Assembly (NCBI GenBank): GCA_020853755.1
Contig: JADYYG010000043.1
Location: forward strand, 147,259-211,258
Direction of reading: 5' to 3'
Source: Dehalococcoidia bacterium
GTDB taxonomy: Bacteria; Chloroflexota; Dehalococcoidia; Tepidiformales; Tepidiformaceae
Length of the DNA: 64,000 nucleotides
The notes beneath the pieces were generated by a model that saw nothing but the letters and a program-made list of their open reading frames with translations, was not told the DNA's origin and made no database searches. The position numbers and the translations under genes were made by a program. Below are positions 50,678 to 59,097 of this stretch, piece after piece; the stretch's first letter is position 1, and each line of letters starts with the position of its first letter.

Positions 50678-51264
50678 CCAACGCACGCACGTATCCGGTG
50701 AACTACAAGGCTGGCAGCAAGGACGTCACTATCCGGTTGATGACCGCCGCCGACAAGGCGGGCATCCTCGATTTCGCCCGCTCGCTGCCGGAGCACGACC
50801 TCCTCTTCCTGCGGCGGGACATCACCCAGGAAGACGCCGTCGACGACTGGATCAAAGAGATGAATTCGGGCGAGATCATCACTATCCTGGCCGACTGCGC
50901 GGGCAAGATCGTCGGGTATGCGACCATCCACAAGAGCCTGTTGCGCTGGACCGAGCACGTCGCTGAACTGCGGGTGACCGTCGCCGAATCGATGCGCGGC
51001 GCCGGGCTCGGCCGGGTGCTCACCCAGGAGGCCTTCGCGACCGCCCTCGCCGGCGGCATCGACAAGATGGTCGCGCAGATGACCCTCGACCAGAAAGGCG
51101 CCATCGCCACCTTCGAGGGCCTTGGCTTCCGGCCGGAAGCGCTCCTCCGCGACCATGTGAAGGACCGCGACGGCAACAAGCACGACCTGCTCATGCTCAG
51201 CCACGAAGTCGCGAAGTTCGAAGCCCAGCGCGCGGCGTACGGGGTGAACCAGGCTTTCGAGTAG
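50674..51264 (+). CDS. GNAT-family acetyltransferase coupled to phaC
   Basis: A 196-residue acetyltransferase. ELRVTVAESMRGAGLGRVLTQEAFATALAGGIDKMVAQMTLDQKGAIATFEGLGFRPEALLRDHVKDRDG is the acetyl-CoA-binding core. It is a paralogue of the protein at 44607 (shared LPxxDLLFLRR, VxxWIxxxxSG, AQMTLDQ). It begins inside the phaC stop codon. A role in PHA metabolism, for example acetylating a granule protein, is inferred only from the coupling. Confidence 0.88.
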   Translation: MTNARTYPVNYKAGSKDVTIRLMTAADKAGILDFARSLPEHDLLFLRRDITQEDAVDDWIKEMNSGEIITILADCAGKIVGYATIHKSLLRWTEHVAELRVTVAESMRGAGLGRVLTQEAFATALAGGIDKMVAQMTLDQKGAIATFEGLGFRPEALLRDHVKDRDGNKHDLLMLSHEVAKFEAQRAAYGVNQAFE

Positions 51265-51267
51265 GCC

Positions 51268-52011
51268 TCAGTCCTCACCAGGCATCCAGCGCACCTCGAT
51301 GTCGCGTACGCGCGCGAGTTCAGCCAGGTACTGCGCTCGAGGTATCTCCACTGCGCCCATCCGTTCGGTGTGGTCGGTCAGCACCTGCACGTCGAGCAGT
51401 TCGACGCCAATCGCGTTTGCGTGCTGCACCAGTGCGGCCATCGCTGCCTTCGAAGCATCGCTCTGGCGGTGGAACATCGATTCGGCGCCGAACATCGCGC
51501 CGACGGCGACTCCGTAAAGGCCGCCAGCCAGCCGTCCGTCTTCGGACCACGCCTCGACGCTATGCGCCCAGCCAAGGCGATGAAGCTTGCCGTAGCTTTC
51601 CACGAGCGCATCCGTAATCCACGTGCCCCCGGCTCGGCCTGCCGCGCACGAACGGATGACCCGCCCGAAAGCGGCATCGACCGTCAGGCGGAACCTGCCG
51701 CTCCGGAGCGTGCGGCCCAGGCGCTGCGAAATGCGCAGCCCGTCCAGCGGGATGATGGCGCGAGGGTCAGGTGAGAACCAGGCGTACTCCGCCTCCGGGT
51801 GAGGCCAGGGAAAGATGCCACCGCGATACGCCGCGACAATGGTTGCCGGCGCAAAATCGGCGCCGAAGCCGATGAATCCGCCTGGGCCGGCTTCGGCCGC
51901 ATCGGGGAAGAGCCAGGGGCTGGCCGGCAGCGCCCGCCGCGGCCACGATGTCCTGACGTCGATCTCCAGCTCCACGGGGCGACCATGCGAATCCACGAGC
52001 ACGGGCTGCAT
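51268..52011 (-). CDS. aat: Leucyl/phenylalanyl-tRNA-protein transferase
   Basis: Transfers Leu or Phe to N-terminal Arg/Lys of proteins, marking them for ClpAP-type degradation. The 247-residue protein carries the conserved GGIFPWPHPEAEYAWFSPDPRAIIPLDGLRIS and GGTWITDALVESYGKLHRLGWAHSVEAWSEDGRLAGGLYGVAVGAMFGAESMFHRQSDASKAAM. The ATG at 52011 fits the family length; the open frame upstream is not conserved. Its end is 3 bases from the convergent acetyltransferase. Confidence 0.95.
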   Translation of the reverse strand: MQPVLVDSHGRPVELEIDVRTSWPRRALPASPWLFPDAAEAGPGGFIGFGADFAPATIVAAYRGGIFPWPHPEAEYAWFSPDPRAIIPLDGLRISQRLGRTLRSGRFRLTVDAAFGRVIRSCAAGRAGGTWITDALVESYGKLHRLGWAHSVEAWSEDGRLAGGLYGVAVGAMFGAESMFHRQSDASKAAMAALVQHANAIGVELLDVQVLTDHTERMGAVEIPRAQYLAELARVRDIEVRWMPGED

Positions 52012-52087
52012 GGCAGAATGGTGCCGTCTGAGTCGTGTTCGAAGCAATGTCACCCGCAGCCACCATCTCGCGCGCTGAGGCCGCCGC

Positions 52088-53038
52088 GTGAAGCGCACAG
52101 CCTCAGCTCGGCCCCTCGCCCGCCGGCGCGTCGACCGGCTGCGCGCGCTGCGCGGTGACCCGGCATTGCTCCACGCATTTGCGATGGAAGTGCTCGCCGA
52201 CGAAGCGAACCCGGACATCGTCAGGCTCGCGCTCGATGCACTCGGAGAGCACGTGAGCGCGGCCGACGGCGAGGTTCTCCGCGGGGTCTATGCCTACTTC
52301 GATGCGGGCCGTGGCAAGAAGGACCCCGGCGGCAGCGCACGCACGGCAGTCCTGCAGGCGCTCTGGCATCTCCGGAGTTCCGCCGACATCGACCTTGCGC
52401 TGAAGGCGCGGTCCACGTTCGAACCGGGCATGCAGAGCGACGGCGAAATGATCCGGGCGGCGGGACTCGCGTTGCTGGCGGTGCTCGACCCGCCACGGGC
52501 GGCGACCGAGGCCGTCATCATCCTCGGCAGCGAACGGGCCAACCCGATGAACGGCGAACCCGCGGCCACCGCCGCACGCGTTCTCGCTGCCACCGGCGAA
52601 TCGAACGCGCTCCTGCTCTACGTCCTCAGCGGCGCGGCGCCGACCGCCGAGGTCACGGCCGCAGCCCTGAAGGGGCTCAGCGGGCTGGACCCGGAGGTTC
52701 TGCAACGGGTACTGGACGGGCTGTCCCGTTCGGAAGATGAGGCCGTGCTCATGGCGGTGTGCGATGCCGTGCTCGAACTGCCGCCGGGAGATGGCCCGGG
52801 CGCCATCCTCCGCCGCCTGCTCGACACCGCTCCGCGGGGCGACCTCTACGCATTCATCGCCTCAGCCATCGTAGCCAGCCGCAAAGAAGCGTTCATCGAC
52901 GTGCTGGTCGAATCGCTCCCCGGTGAAACCTCTCGCAAGCGCCTTGCAGCCGCGCGCGAAGCCCTCGAACTCGCTCCGCCGGCTTCGGCGGTAGAGGCTG
53001 CCCTGAAGGAGCTCGATGCGCGTCTGAAGACCGGGTGA
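52088..53038 (+). CDS. HEAT-like helical repeat protein of unknown function
   Basis: A 316-residue all-helical protein with repeated helix pairs: RLALDALGEHV, ALLAVLDPPRAATEAVI, AATAARVLAATGESNALLLYVL, AAALKGLSGLDPEVLQRVLDGLSRSEDEAVLMAVCDAVLEL. It has no signal peptide and a basic N-terminus (MKRTASARPLARRRVDRLRALRGD). GTG start. It is divergent from aat and convergent with the polysaccharide genes. Protein-protein interaction is likely; no function is recognised. Confidence 0.72.
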   Translation: MKRTASARPLARRRVDRLRALRGDPALLHAFAMEVLADEANPDIVRLALDALGEHVSAADGEVLRGVYAYFDAGRGKKDPGGSARTAVLQALWHLRSSADIDLALKARSTFEPGMQSDGEMIRAAGLALLAVLDPPRAATEAVIILGSERANPMNGEPAATAARVLAATGESNALLLYVLSGAAPTAEVTAAALKGLSGLDPEVLQRVLDGLSRSEDEAVLMAVCDAVLELPPGDGPGAILRRLLDTAPRGDLYAFIASAIVASRKEAFIDVLVESLPGETSRKRLAAAREALELAPPASAVEAALKELDARLKTG

Positions 53039-53047
53039 CGGATTCGG

Positions 53048-53629
53048 CTATTCGGCGAGGACGAGGCCGGATTCTGCGGTGCGATAGGTTCGTGCACAGG
53101 CAGGACAGCTGAGGTCGGCGTTCAGCGGGCGCGCGCAGACGCACACCCAGCCACGAGGCCGAGCGGGGTTGCCGGCCACGATGGCGTGGTCTGGGACATC
53201 CTTCGTAACCACCGAACCCGCCGCGACCAGCGCCCACCGGCCGATGGTCAGGCCGGGAAGGATGACCGACCGCGACCCGATGGCCGCGCCGAACTTCACC
53301 ACCGAACCTTCGAGGTCCCAGTCGCTCGCGGCCTTCAGCGAGCCGTCGGGGTTGATGGCCCGAGGGTAGCGATCGTTCGTGAAGACAACCTCGGGACCGA
53401 CGAACACGCCGTCCTCAAGCCGGTTGCCTTCGTATACGCAGGAGTAGTTCTGGACCTTGCAGTTGCGGCCGAGCGAGACGTCCGCGCCGATGTACACGCC
53501 CTTCCCGACGATGCAGCCCTCGCCGATGGACGCGCGCTCACGAACCTGCGCCTGGTGCCAGATGCTGGCGCCGGCGCCGATGGTCGCCTGGTCGCTGACC
53601 TCCGCGGTCGGATGGATACGGACGCTCAT
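53048..53629 (-). CDS. Left-handed beta-helix (hexapeptide) acetyltransferase with C-terminal zinc ribbon
   Basis: A 193-residue protein of the WbpD/WlbB-like sugar N-acetyltransferase type. The hexapeptide repeats run [86 protein letters not shown]. The usual part ends [25 protein letters not shown] short Cys cluster follows ([20 protein letters not shown]), probably zinc-binding. It overlaps the CapD-like gene by 4 bases and probably acts on the same nucleotide sugar. Confidence 0.9.
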   Translation of the reverse strand: MSVRIHPTAEVSDQATIGAGASIWHQAQVRERASIGEGCIVGKGVYIGADVSLGRNCKVQNYSCVYEGNRLEDGVFVGPEVVFTNDRYPRAINPDGSLKAASDWDLEGSVVKFGAAIGSRSVILPGLTIGRWALVAAGSVVTKDVPDHAIVAGNPARPRGWVCVCARPLNADLSCPACARTYRTAESGLVLAE

Positions 53630-55527
53630 GCGCCGCCCGGCCGGACGGTCGCCGGGGCGTCTTCCGGGTCGTTCGAATACTTGCGGGCGACGAGATGGAT
53701 GCGTCGCTTCAATTCATCGGCATCTCCGCGGACAACCGCCTCCACTTCACCGATGAGGCGGCGGATCTCCGCTTCCGTGACTTCGGCGGAGGCGGTGAGG
53801 CGCATGACCTTCGGGTGCTCGGTGCTCTGCATCTGCTCGAAATCGGCGACGAGTTCCTCACGCAGTTTTTCGCCGGGCCGCGGGCCGGTGAAGACAACCT
53901 CGATGTCCTCGTTCGGGCGCAAACCGCGCAGGCGGATCATGCGCTCGGCGAGTTCGAGCATGTTGATCTCCTGGCCCATGTCGAGCATGTAGATGCTCCC
54001 GCTGCCGCCGAACGTGCCGGCCTGGATCACGAGGCTCACGGCCTCGGGGATGCTGATGAAGTAACGCATCATGTCCGGGTGGGTGATGGTGACCGGGCCG
54101 CCGCGCTCAATCTGGCGCATGAAGGTGAGCGGCGCCGACCCACGACTGCCCATCACGTTGCCGAAGCGGACCGCGACGAACTTCGTATGCTCGCTCTCCC
54201 GCGCCAGCGCAAGCACCAGCAGTTCGGCGATGCGCTTGGTCGCGCCCATGACGCTCGTGGGCCGCACCGCCTTGTCGGTGGAGATGAGGACGAAGGTCCC
54301 CGTTTCGAACGTGCGCGCGGCGGATGCGACGTTGAGGGTACCAATCACGTTCGCCCGGAAGGCCTCGTCCGGGTTGGCTTCGAGCATCGGCACGTGCTTG
54401 TAGGCGGCCGCATGGAAGACCAGGTTCGGCCGCACGTGGTTGAAGATGTCGTGCAGCTTCCGTTCGTCGACAACGCTGGCCGGCCAGAGCTTGATGATGG
54501 TCTGGGGTGACACGCCGTTCAGTTCGGCAGCGAGGTCGAACAGGCCGCTCTCGTTGTTGTCGAGGAGATGGAGTTCGAGCGGCTGGAACGTGGCGACCTG
54601 GCGGCAGAGTTCGGAGCCGATCGAGCCAGCGGCGCCGGTGACGAGGACCACGCGGTCCTTCACTGACTGGCTGCAGGCCACGTAGTCGACCTGCACCGGT
54701 TCGCGGCCGAGCAGGTCGTCCAGGGTGATCTCTCGGAGGGCGTCGTTGGTGCTGCCGCTGGAGATCCATCGTTCGACCCCCGGCACGATACGCACGGGCA
54801 CGGCGGCCGACTGGCAGGTCGCAACAATGGAGCGGATTGTCGGTCCCGGGGCGCGTGGAATGGCGATGGCAACGGCATCGACGCTGTGAGCGCGAATCTG
54901 GCTGGCGAGGCCGGTCACCGGCCCGAAGACGCGCAGACCGTGCATTCGCCGGTTCTGCTTCCGCGGGTCATCGTCGAGGTAGCCAATCGGCTGGTAGTTC
55001 AGGCCGGGGCTGTTCTGGAGTTCCCGGGCGAGGGCCTGGCCCGTATGCCCCGCGCCGATGATGAGCAGGCGCTGCGAAGCAACGGCCACACGCGGCAGGC
55101 GCAGGAGCAGTCGCGACCGCATCTTCACGAAGGCCATCCCCGGGAAGACCAGCTCGCCGGCGATGAGGATGACGGACAGCGGCAGGTCCCGGTCCTTCAC
55201 CCAGAAATTCACGCCGAAGATCAGGAGCGTCGCCAGCAATACCGGGCGAAAGAGCGCGAGGATGTCGCCAAGGCTCCCGTAGGCCCACACCGTGCGGTAA
55301 ACCCCGAAGAGGTAGTTCGCGCCAACGTAGACCAGCGCGATGAGCGGGAAGACCTTGAGCACGAAGTCGAGATTCTGGCGCGGCACCTCCGCGTCGAAGC
55401 GGAGAAGGAGGGCGGCGGCGTAGGCCATCGCGAGGACAAAGACGTCCAGCACCATCGCGCCGAGGGCGCGAGCGTTGTCACTGTTCAGACCGAGATAGCG
55501 GGTACGGCGGGGTTCCGTTTCGTTCAT
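53626..55527 (-). CDS. CapD/WbpM-like UDP-sugar 4,6-dehydratase (membrane-anchored)
   Basis: A 633-residue protein. Four membrane helices (about residues 20-130) precede a CoA-binding-like Rossmann domain ([25 protein letters not shown]). The extended SDR dehydratase follows, with [44 protein letters not shown] and the region [23 protein letters not shown]. It converts UDP-GlcNAc-type sugars to 4-keto intermediates for surface glycans. The start overlaps the sugar-phosphate transferase gene by 4 bases. It continues into the acetyltransferase, which suggests an amino sugar such as bacillosamine or FucNAc precursor. Confidence 0.94.
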   Translation of the reverse strand: MNETEPRRTRYLGLNSDNARALGAMVLDVFVLAMAYAAALLLRFDAEVPRQNLDFVLKVFPLIALVYVGANYLFGVYRTVWAYGSLGDILALFRPVLLATLLIFGVNFWVKDRDLPLSVILIAGELVFPGMAFVKMRSRLLLRLPRVAVASQRLLIIGAGHTGQALARELQNSPGLNYQPIGYLDDDPRKQNRRMHGLRVFGPVTGLASQIRAHSVDAVAIAIPRAPGPTIRSIVATCQSAAVPVRIVPGVERWISSGSTNDALREITLDDLLGREPVQVDYVACSQSVKDRVVLVTGAAGSIGSELCRQVATFQPLELHLLDNNESGLFDLAAELNGVSPQTIIKLWPASVVDERKLHDIFNHVRPNLVFHAAAYKHVPMLEANPDEAFRANVIGTLNVASAARTFETGTFVLISTDKAVRPTSVMGATKRIAELLVLALARESEHTKFVAVRFGNVMGSRGSAPLTFMRQIERGGPVTITHPDMMRYFISIPEAVSLVIQAGTFGGSGSIYMLDMGQEINMLELAERMIRLRGLRPNEDIEVVFTGPRPGEKLREELVADFEQMQSTEHPKVMRLTASAEVTEAEIRRLIGEVEAVVRGDADELKRRIHLVARKYSNDPEDAPATVRPGGA

Positions 55528-56141
55528 CGCGCCCCACTTCCGTGAGCGACCGAGAGGACGGTCTTGAACAGGATGTGGATGTCTCCCAATAACGAATGGT
55601 GATCCACGTACTGAAGATCGTAGGAAGCGGTTTCTTCGTAGGTCAAATCTGAGCGGCCGTTGACCTGGGCCAGGCCGGCGATGCCCGGCAGCACATCGTG
55701 GCGCCGGTGATAGGCCTCAGGGTACTGGGCGACGATCTCCGGGATTTCCGGCCGTGGCCCCACGAGTGACATCTCCCCACGAAGGACGTTGAGGAGGTTC
55801 GGCAGTTCGTCGATGGACGTCTTGCGGGCGATGGCGCCGAGCCGGGTGATCCGCGGATTCGGGGTTTCCGGGGGCGCGAACACAAACGTCGAGAAGTCAC
55901 CGACCGGGTAGTGGTCCTCTTCGCCGGGCCGCGCGTGGCGCATCGTTCGCAGCTTCCACATGCGGAAGGTTCGGCCATGGAGTCCAACACGCTCCTGGAT
56001 GAAGAACGGATTGCCGCGCAATTCGATGGCCAGGGCCACTGCTGAGACGACAAGCACCGGAAGCCAGAGCGGCGCGAAGAAGACAGTCAGCCCCACGTCG
56101 AAGACGCGCTTCAGCATCTCGAAAGGGTACGGGCGGCCCAA
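55524..56141 (-). CDS. Undecaprenyl-phosphate sugar-1-phosphate transferase (initiating glycosyltransferase)
   Basis: A 205-residue monotopic PglC/WcaJ-C-type transferase. It begins KRVFDVGLTVFFAPLWLPVLVVSAVALAIELRGNPFFIQERVGLHGRTFRMWKLRTMR. The family motif KTSIDELPNLLNVLRGEMSLVGPRPE follows. It loads the first sugar phosphate on the lipid carrier. TTG start at 56141; ATG at 56117 (MLKRVFD) is an alternative. Neither has a ribosome site. It is coupled to the dehydratase, but no flippase, polymerase or further transferases are adjacent. Confidence 0.93.
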   Translation of the reverse strand: MGRPYPFEMLKRVFDVGLTVFFAPLWLPVLVVSAVALAIELRGNPFFIQERVGLHGRTFRMWKLRTMRHARPGEEDHYPVGDFSTFVFAPPETPNPRITRLGAIARKTSIDELPNLLNVLRGEMSLVGPRPEIPEIVAQYPEAYHRRHDVLPGIAGLAQVNGRSDLTYEETASYDLQYVDHHSLLGDIHILFKTVLSVAHGSGAR

Positions 56142-56159
56142 CGTAGGTGCGACGGCCGG

Positions 56160-57704
56160 CTACCGGAGTGCTGTCTTCACCCCGGCGAAGATGCGCCGCT
56201 GACGCTCAACGGAGTGGTACATGTAGGCGATATAGGCGAAACCGGCGGCAGCGAGCGCCGCGGCCAACGGAAGGCCGTCCCGTCCGAGACCTTCCCACAC
56301 ATAGCCGAGTGCAAAGAGCAGGCCTGTGGTGAGGTGCGCGATGGCGGTCAGGGCGTTTGCCGGGGCAAGCTCGAATGGTTCCTCGTGGTGGCGCAGCACG
56401 ATGCGCGAGGCGTTCAACCAGAGGGGGATGCCAGCCAGCGCGGCGAGGGACATGACCGGCGCCACATCGGCTGCAACGAGGGCGCCAACCGCAACAAACG
56501 GCGCAGCGCCGAGCAAAAGGTAGAACTTCGCGGCTCGTTCTCGCCCAAGCCGCACGACCAGGGTCCGCTTGCTGGTTGCAGCATCCGCCCGGAAGTCCGG
56601 GAACTCGTTGATAAAGAGGACGAGGGCGATGAGCAGAGCCACTGGGAGAGAAGCGAGGATGGCATCCCACGTCACCTCGCCTGCCTGGACGTAGTAGGCC
56701 CCAACCGTCATCAGCACGCCGAAGTTGAGAGCAACCATGACTTCGCCGAGGCCGCGGGTGACCCATGAGATCGGCCGGGCGGTGTAGAACACCCCGGAGA
56801 GTAAGCCCGCTGCGCCGAACGCGATGACCCATGGCGAACCGGTGACTGCCAACCCCGTCCCGATGACACCTGCGGCAAGGCAGAGTCCAGCACCGAGGAG
56901 AAGCGTTTCGACCGGTGTCATCAGGCCGAGCTGGATGACCCGGCTGCCACCGGAGAACGGGCGGACAAACTCGCGGTTGGCAGCGTCGTTCCCGTTCCGG
57001 TGGTCGAAGTAGTCGTTGAGGACATTCGTACCCGCCTGCACCGCGACCGCGGCGATCAGCGTGAAAATGGCCGGCCACCAGGCGATAGCGCCGGAGACAT
57101 TCCAGGCAATGGCGACCCCGAGGACCACTGGGACAACGCTCGCGAGGAGTGACAGTGTCCGCACGGCCTCCCGCCACGCTCCGATCCGCTTGCGAACCTC
57201 AGCGAGGTCGCTGACGGCCCGGGCGTTCTCTTCGAACTCGAGGACAGTGGGTGGCATGCCGGCGACGATTTCGCCAAAGATGCGCATCTTCACTTCAACA
57301 GGCGTTATCCGGATGACATCGAGGATGTCGAGCTGCCCCGCGCTCTTCAGGTGGGCAACGATCGGCGACGGCCCTGCAACCATCTCGAGGGCTCTTGTCC
57401 GCTCCTCGGCGTCGGTGACCACCGCGGCGCGGCCGGTGACCTCAATCTCGCGCCATCCCGCCTGATCAGTGCGACGGTCGAGCACGAGGAGCGAGATGGA
57501 CGGGTCGTTCACAATCTGGAGCGTCTTCGGGTCACCCTTCATAGATGCAGCGTAGACACGGAACTCGCCGTCGACCGCGAAGTGCATCATGCGGGAGCGC
57601 AGTCTGCTCCCAGCCCGGGTGCTGACGGCCATCTCATCGATGGCGTTGAGGGATTCCAGGATCTCTCCCGGGGTGTGGTTCCCGATGACGACTTTGCCTG
57701 CCAT
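56160..57704 (-). CDS. PPOX-UbiA fusion: flavin-type split barrel plus prenyltransferase
   Basis: A 514-residue two-domain protein. Residues 1-160 form a PPOX split barrel (LNAIDEMAVSTRAGSRLRSRMMHFAVDGEFRVYAASMKGDPKTLQIVNDPSISLLVLD). Residues about 190-514 form a UbiA/MenA-type prenyltransferase with nine hydrophobic helices, the aspartate motif NVLNDYFDHRNGND and a second, NEFPDFRADAATSKRT. These bind prenyl diphosphate through magnesium. Likely product: a menaquinone or other prenylated aromatic. GAGGAG 9 bases before the ATG. The sugar-phosphate transferase start follows 19 bases after. Confidence 0.9.
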   Translation of the reverse strand: MAGKVVIGNHTPGEILESLNAIDEMAVSTRAGSRLRSRMMHFAVDGEFRVYAASMKGDPKTLQIVNDPSISLLVLDRRTDQAGWREIEVTGRAAVVTDAEERTRALEMVAGPSPIVAHLKSAGQLDILDVIRITPVEVKMRIFGEIVAGMPPTVLEFEENARAVSDLAEVRKRIGAWREAVRTLSLLASVVPVVLGVAIAWNVSGAIAWWPAIFTLIAAVAVQAGTNVLNDYFDHRNGNDAANREFVRPFSGGSRVIQLGLMTPVETLLLGAGLCLAAGVIGTGLAVTGSPWVIAFGAAGLLSGVFYTARPISWVTRGLGEVMVALNFGVLMTVGAYYVQAGEVTWDAILASLPVALLIALVLFINEFPDFRADAATSKRTLVVRLGRERAAKFYLLLGAAPFVAVGALVAADVAPVMSLAALAGIPLWLNASRIVLRHHEEPFELAPANALTAIAHLTTGLLFALGYVWEGLGRDGLPLAAALAAAGFAYIAYMYHSVERQRRIFAGVKTALR

Positions 57705-57790
57705 GGCAGATCACTCCTCGCTGACGTCCGCGGACCGCGAACGTGTCCGTTATTACACCCCGGCGCGAAGCGGCCGCCGTATCAGGGGGC

Positions 57791-58300
57791 TTACATGACC
57801 GGGACGCTCTCTGGCGAGTCGTCCTGTTCGAGGAGCACAACAGCCGCCGCGGCCATCGCCTCGCCCCGGCCGACCTCGCCGAGGCCTTCAGCGGTCTTCG
57901 CCTTCACGCTCACCGCATCAACGGACATGCCCATGACCTCGGCGATGCGTTCGCGGATATGACCGATGTACGGCGCGAGCTTCGGCCGCTCAGCTCGCAC
58001 CGTGCTGTCGACGTTGACCGGATGCCAGCCGGCATCGCGCGCCAGTTCGAGGGCTTTTCTCAGGAAGTCGGCACTGTCCGCGTGGGCCCAGCGGGGGTCG
58101 CTCGGCGGAAAGTAGTGGCCGATGTCCCCAAGTGCAGCGGCGCCCAGGACCGCGTCGGTGATGGCGTGGAGGAGTACATCGGCGTCGCTATGGCCGGCCA
58201 GGCCCGGGCCTTCCTCGATGATGACGCCGCCGAGGACCAGCGTCCGCGAGTCATCCACCCGGTGCAGGTCCTCGCCCTGCCCAACGCGTATCGCCATCAT
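57791..58300 (-). CDS. ispF: 2-C-methyl-D-erythritol 2,4-cyclodiphosphate synthase
   Basis: MEP-pathway enzyme of isoprenoid synthesis, 169 residues. Zinc ligands lie in GQGEDLHRV (D and H) and in LAGHSDADVLLHAITDAVLGAAALGDIGHYFPPSDP, the IspF signature. The C-terminus holds KAKTAEGLGEVGRGEAMAAAAVVLL. The start is the first of two ATGs in ATGATG, overlapping the ispD stop as ATGA with GGGAG upstream. Its product feeds the prenyl diphosphate used by the UbiA protein nearby. Confidence 0.95.
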   Translation of the reverse strand: MMAIRVGQGEDLHRVDDSRTLVLGGVIIEEGPGLAGHSDADVLLHAITDAVLGAAALGDIGHYFPPSDPRWAHADSADFLRKALELARDAGWHPVNVDSTVRAERPKLAPYIGHIRERIAEVMGMSVDAVSVKAKTAEGLGEVGRGEAMAAAAVVLLEQDDSPESVPVM

Positions 58301-58968
58301 TCCTGCTCCCGTTCCGCAAGGATGCGAGCCGCAACGTCGATGTCGATCGGCCGTGTCACCTTCAGGTTCTCCGTCCCGGCATCGACAACCGCGCATTCGA
58401 GGCCGAGACGGCTCAGCATCGCAGCATCGTCAGTTTCGTCGTTGTCGCTCATTGCCGCAGCATCGAGCCAGGCCTGGCGGAGCACAACCTGTGGGGTCTG
58501 TGCCGCCCATAACCGATGGCGGTCCGGGTGAGCCGTGATACGCCCCGAATCAACCTGCTTGATGGTGTCGGTGACGGGCGTAGCCGCGATAGCGCCGGCC
58601 CCGGCGGCAGCTGCCTCCACCACCCGGCGGATGAGCGCCGGGGTCACCATCGGACGTGCGCCGTCGTGTATCGCCACATACCGTTCCCGGCAGGCGCGCA
58701 GACCAGCGTCCACGCTGTCGCGCCGCCGCGCGCCACCCGCAACGACGCGTACGTCCGAGCCGGGGCTCCATTTGGCACAGAGGCCGGCGAATTCTCCTTC
58801 GCGGCCGGGAGCACAGACGACCACCAGGCGCCCGAGACCGTCGGCGGCGGCGAAGGTAGCCAGCGACCAGGCGAGCACCGGCCGGCCGTGAAGGTCAGCC
58901 ATCAGCTTGTCGGCGGCCCCAAATCGCGTCGAAGAACCGGCGGCAACGATCACCGCGTCGAACCTCAT
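58297..58968 (-). CDS. ispD: 2-C-methyl-D-erythritol 4-phosphate cytidylyltransferase
   Basis: MEP-pathway enzyme of 223 residues. The nucleotidyltransferase motif is VIVAAGSSTRFGAADKLMADLHGRPVLAWSL, then VAGGARRRDSV and VAIHDGARPMVTPALI. The later TPVTDTIK and WAAQTPQV motifs complete the IspD set. The ATG at 58968 begins the conserved part, with TACGTT 7 bases upstream and no ribosome site. It is coupled to ispF and divergent from the radical SAM gene. Confidence 0.95.
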   Translation of the reverse strand: MRFDAVIVAAGSSTRFGAADKLMADLHGRPVLAWSLATFAAADGLGRLVVVCAPGREGEFAGLCAKWSPGSDVRVVAGGARRRDSVDAGLRACRERYVAIHDGARPMVTPALIRRVVEAAAAGAGAIAATPVTDTIKQVDSGRITAHPDRHRLWAAQTPQVVLRQAWLDAAAMSDNDETDDAAMLSRLGLECAVVDAGTENLKVTRPIDIDVAARILAEREQE

Positions 58969-59097
58969 GGGCGGCAACGTAGCATTCGCCGCCGTTCCGC
59001 TGTAGGCGTGCGCCACCACGGGTCTGAACCTGCAGGGTCGCGAATGGCTGGTACTATGGGTATTCGCCCGCACCGGTACCCCGGAAAGGAGGCTTCC

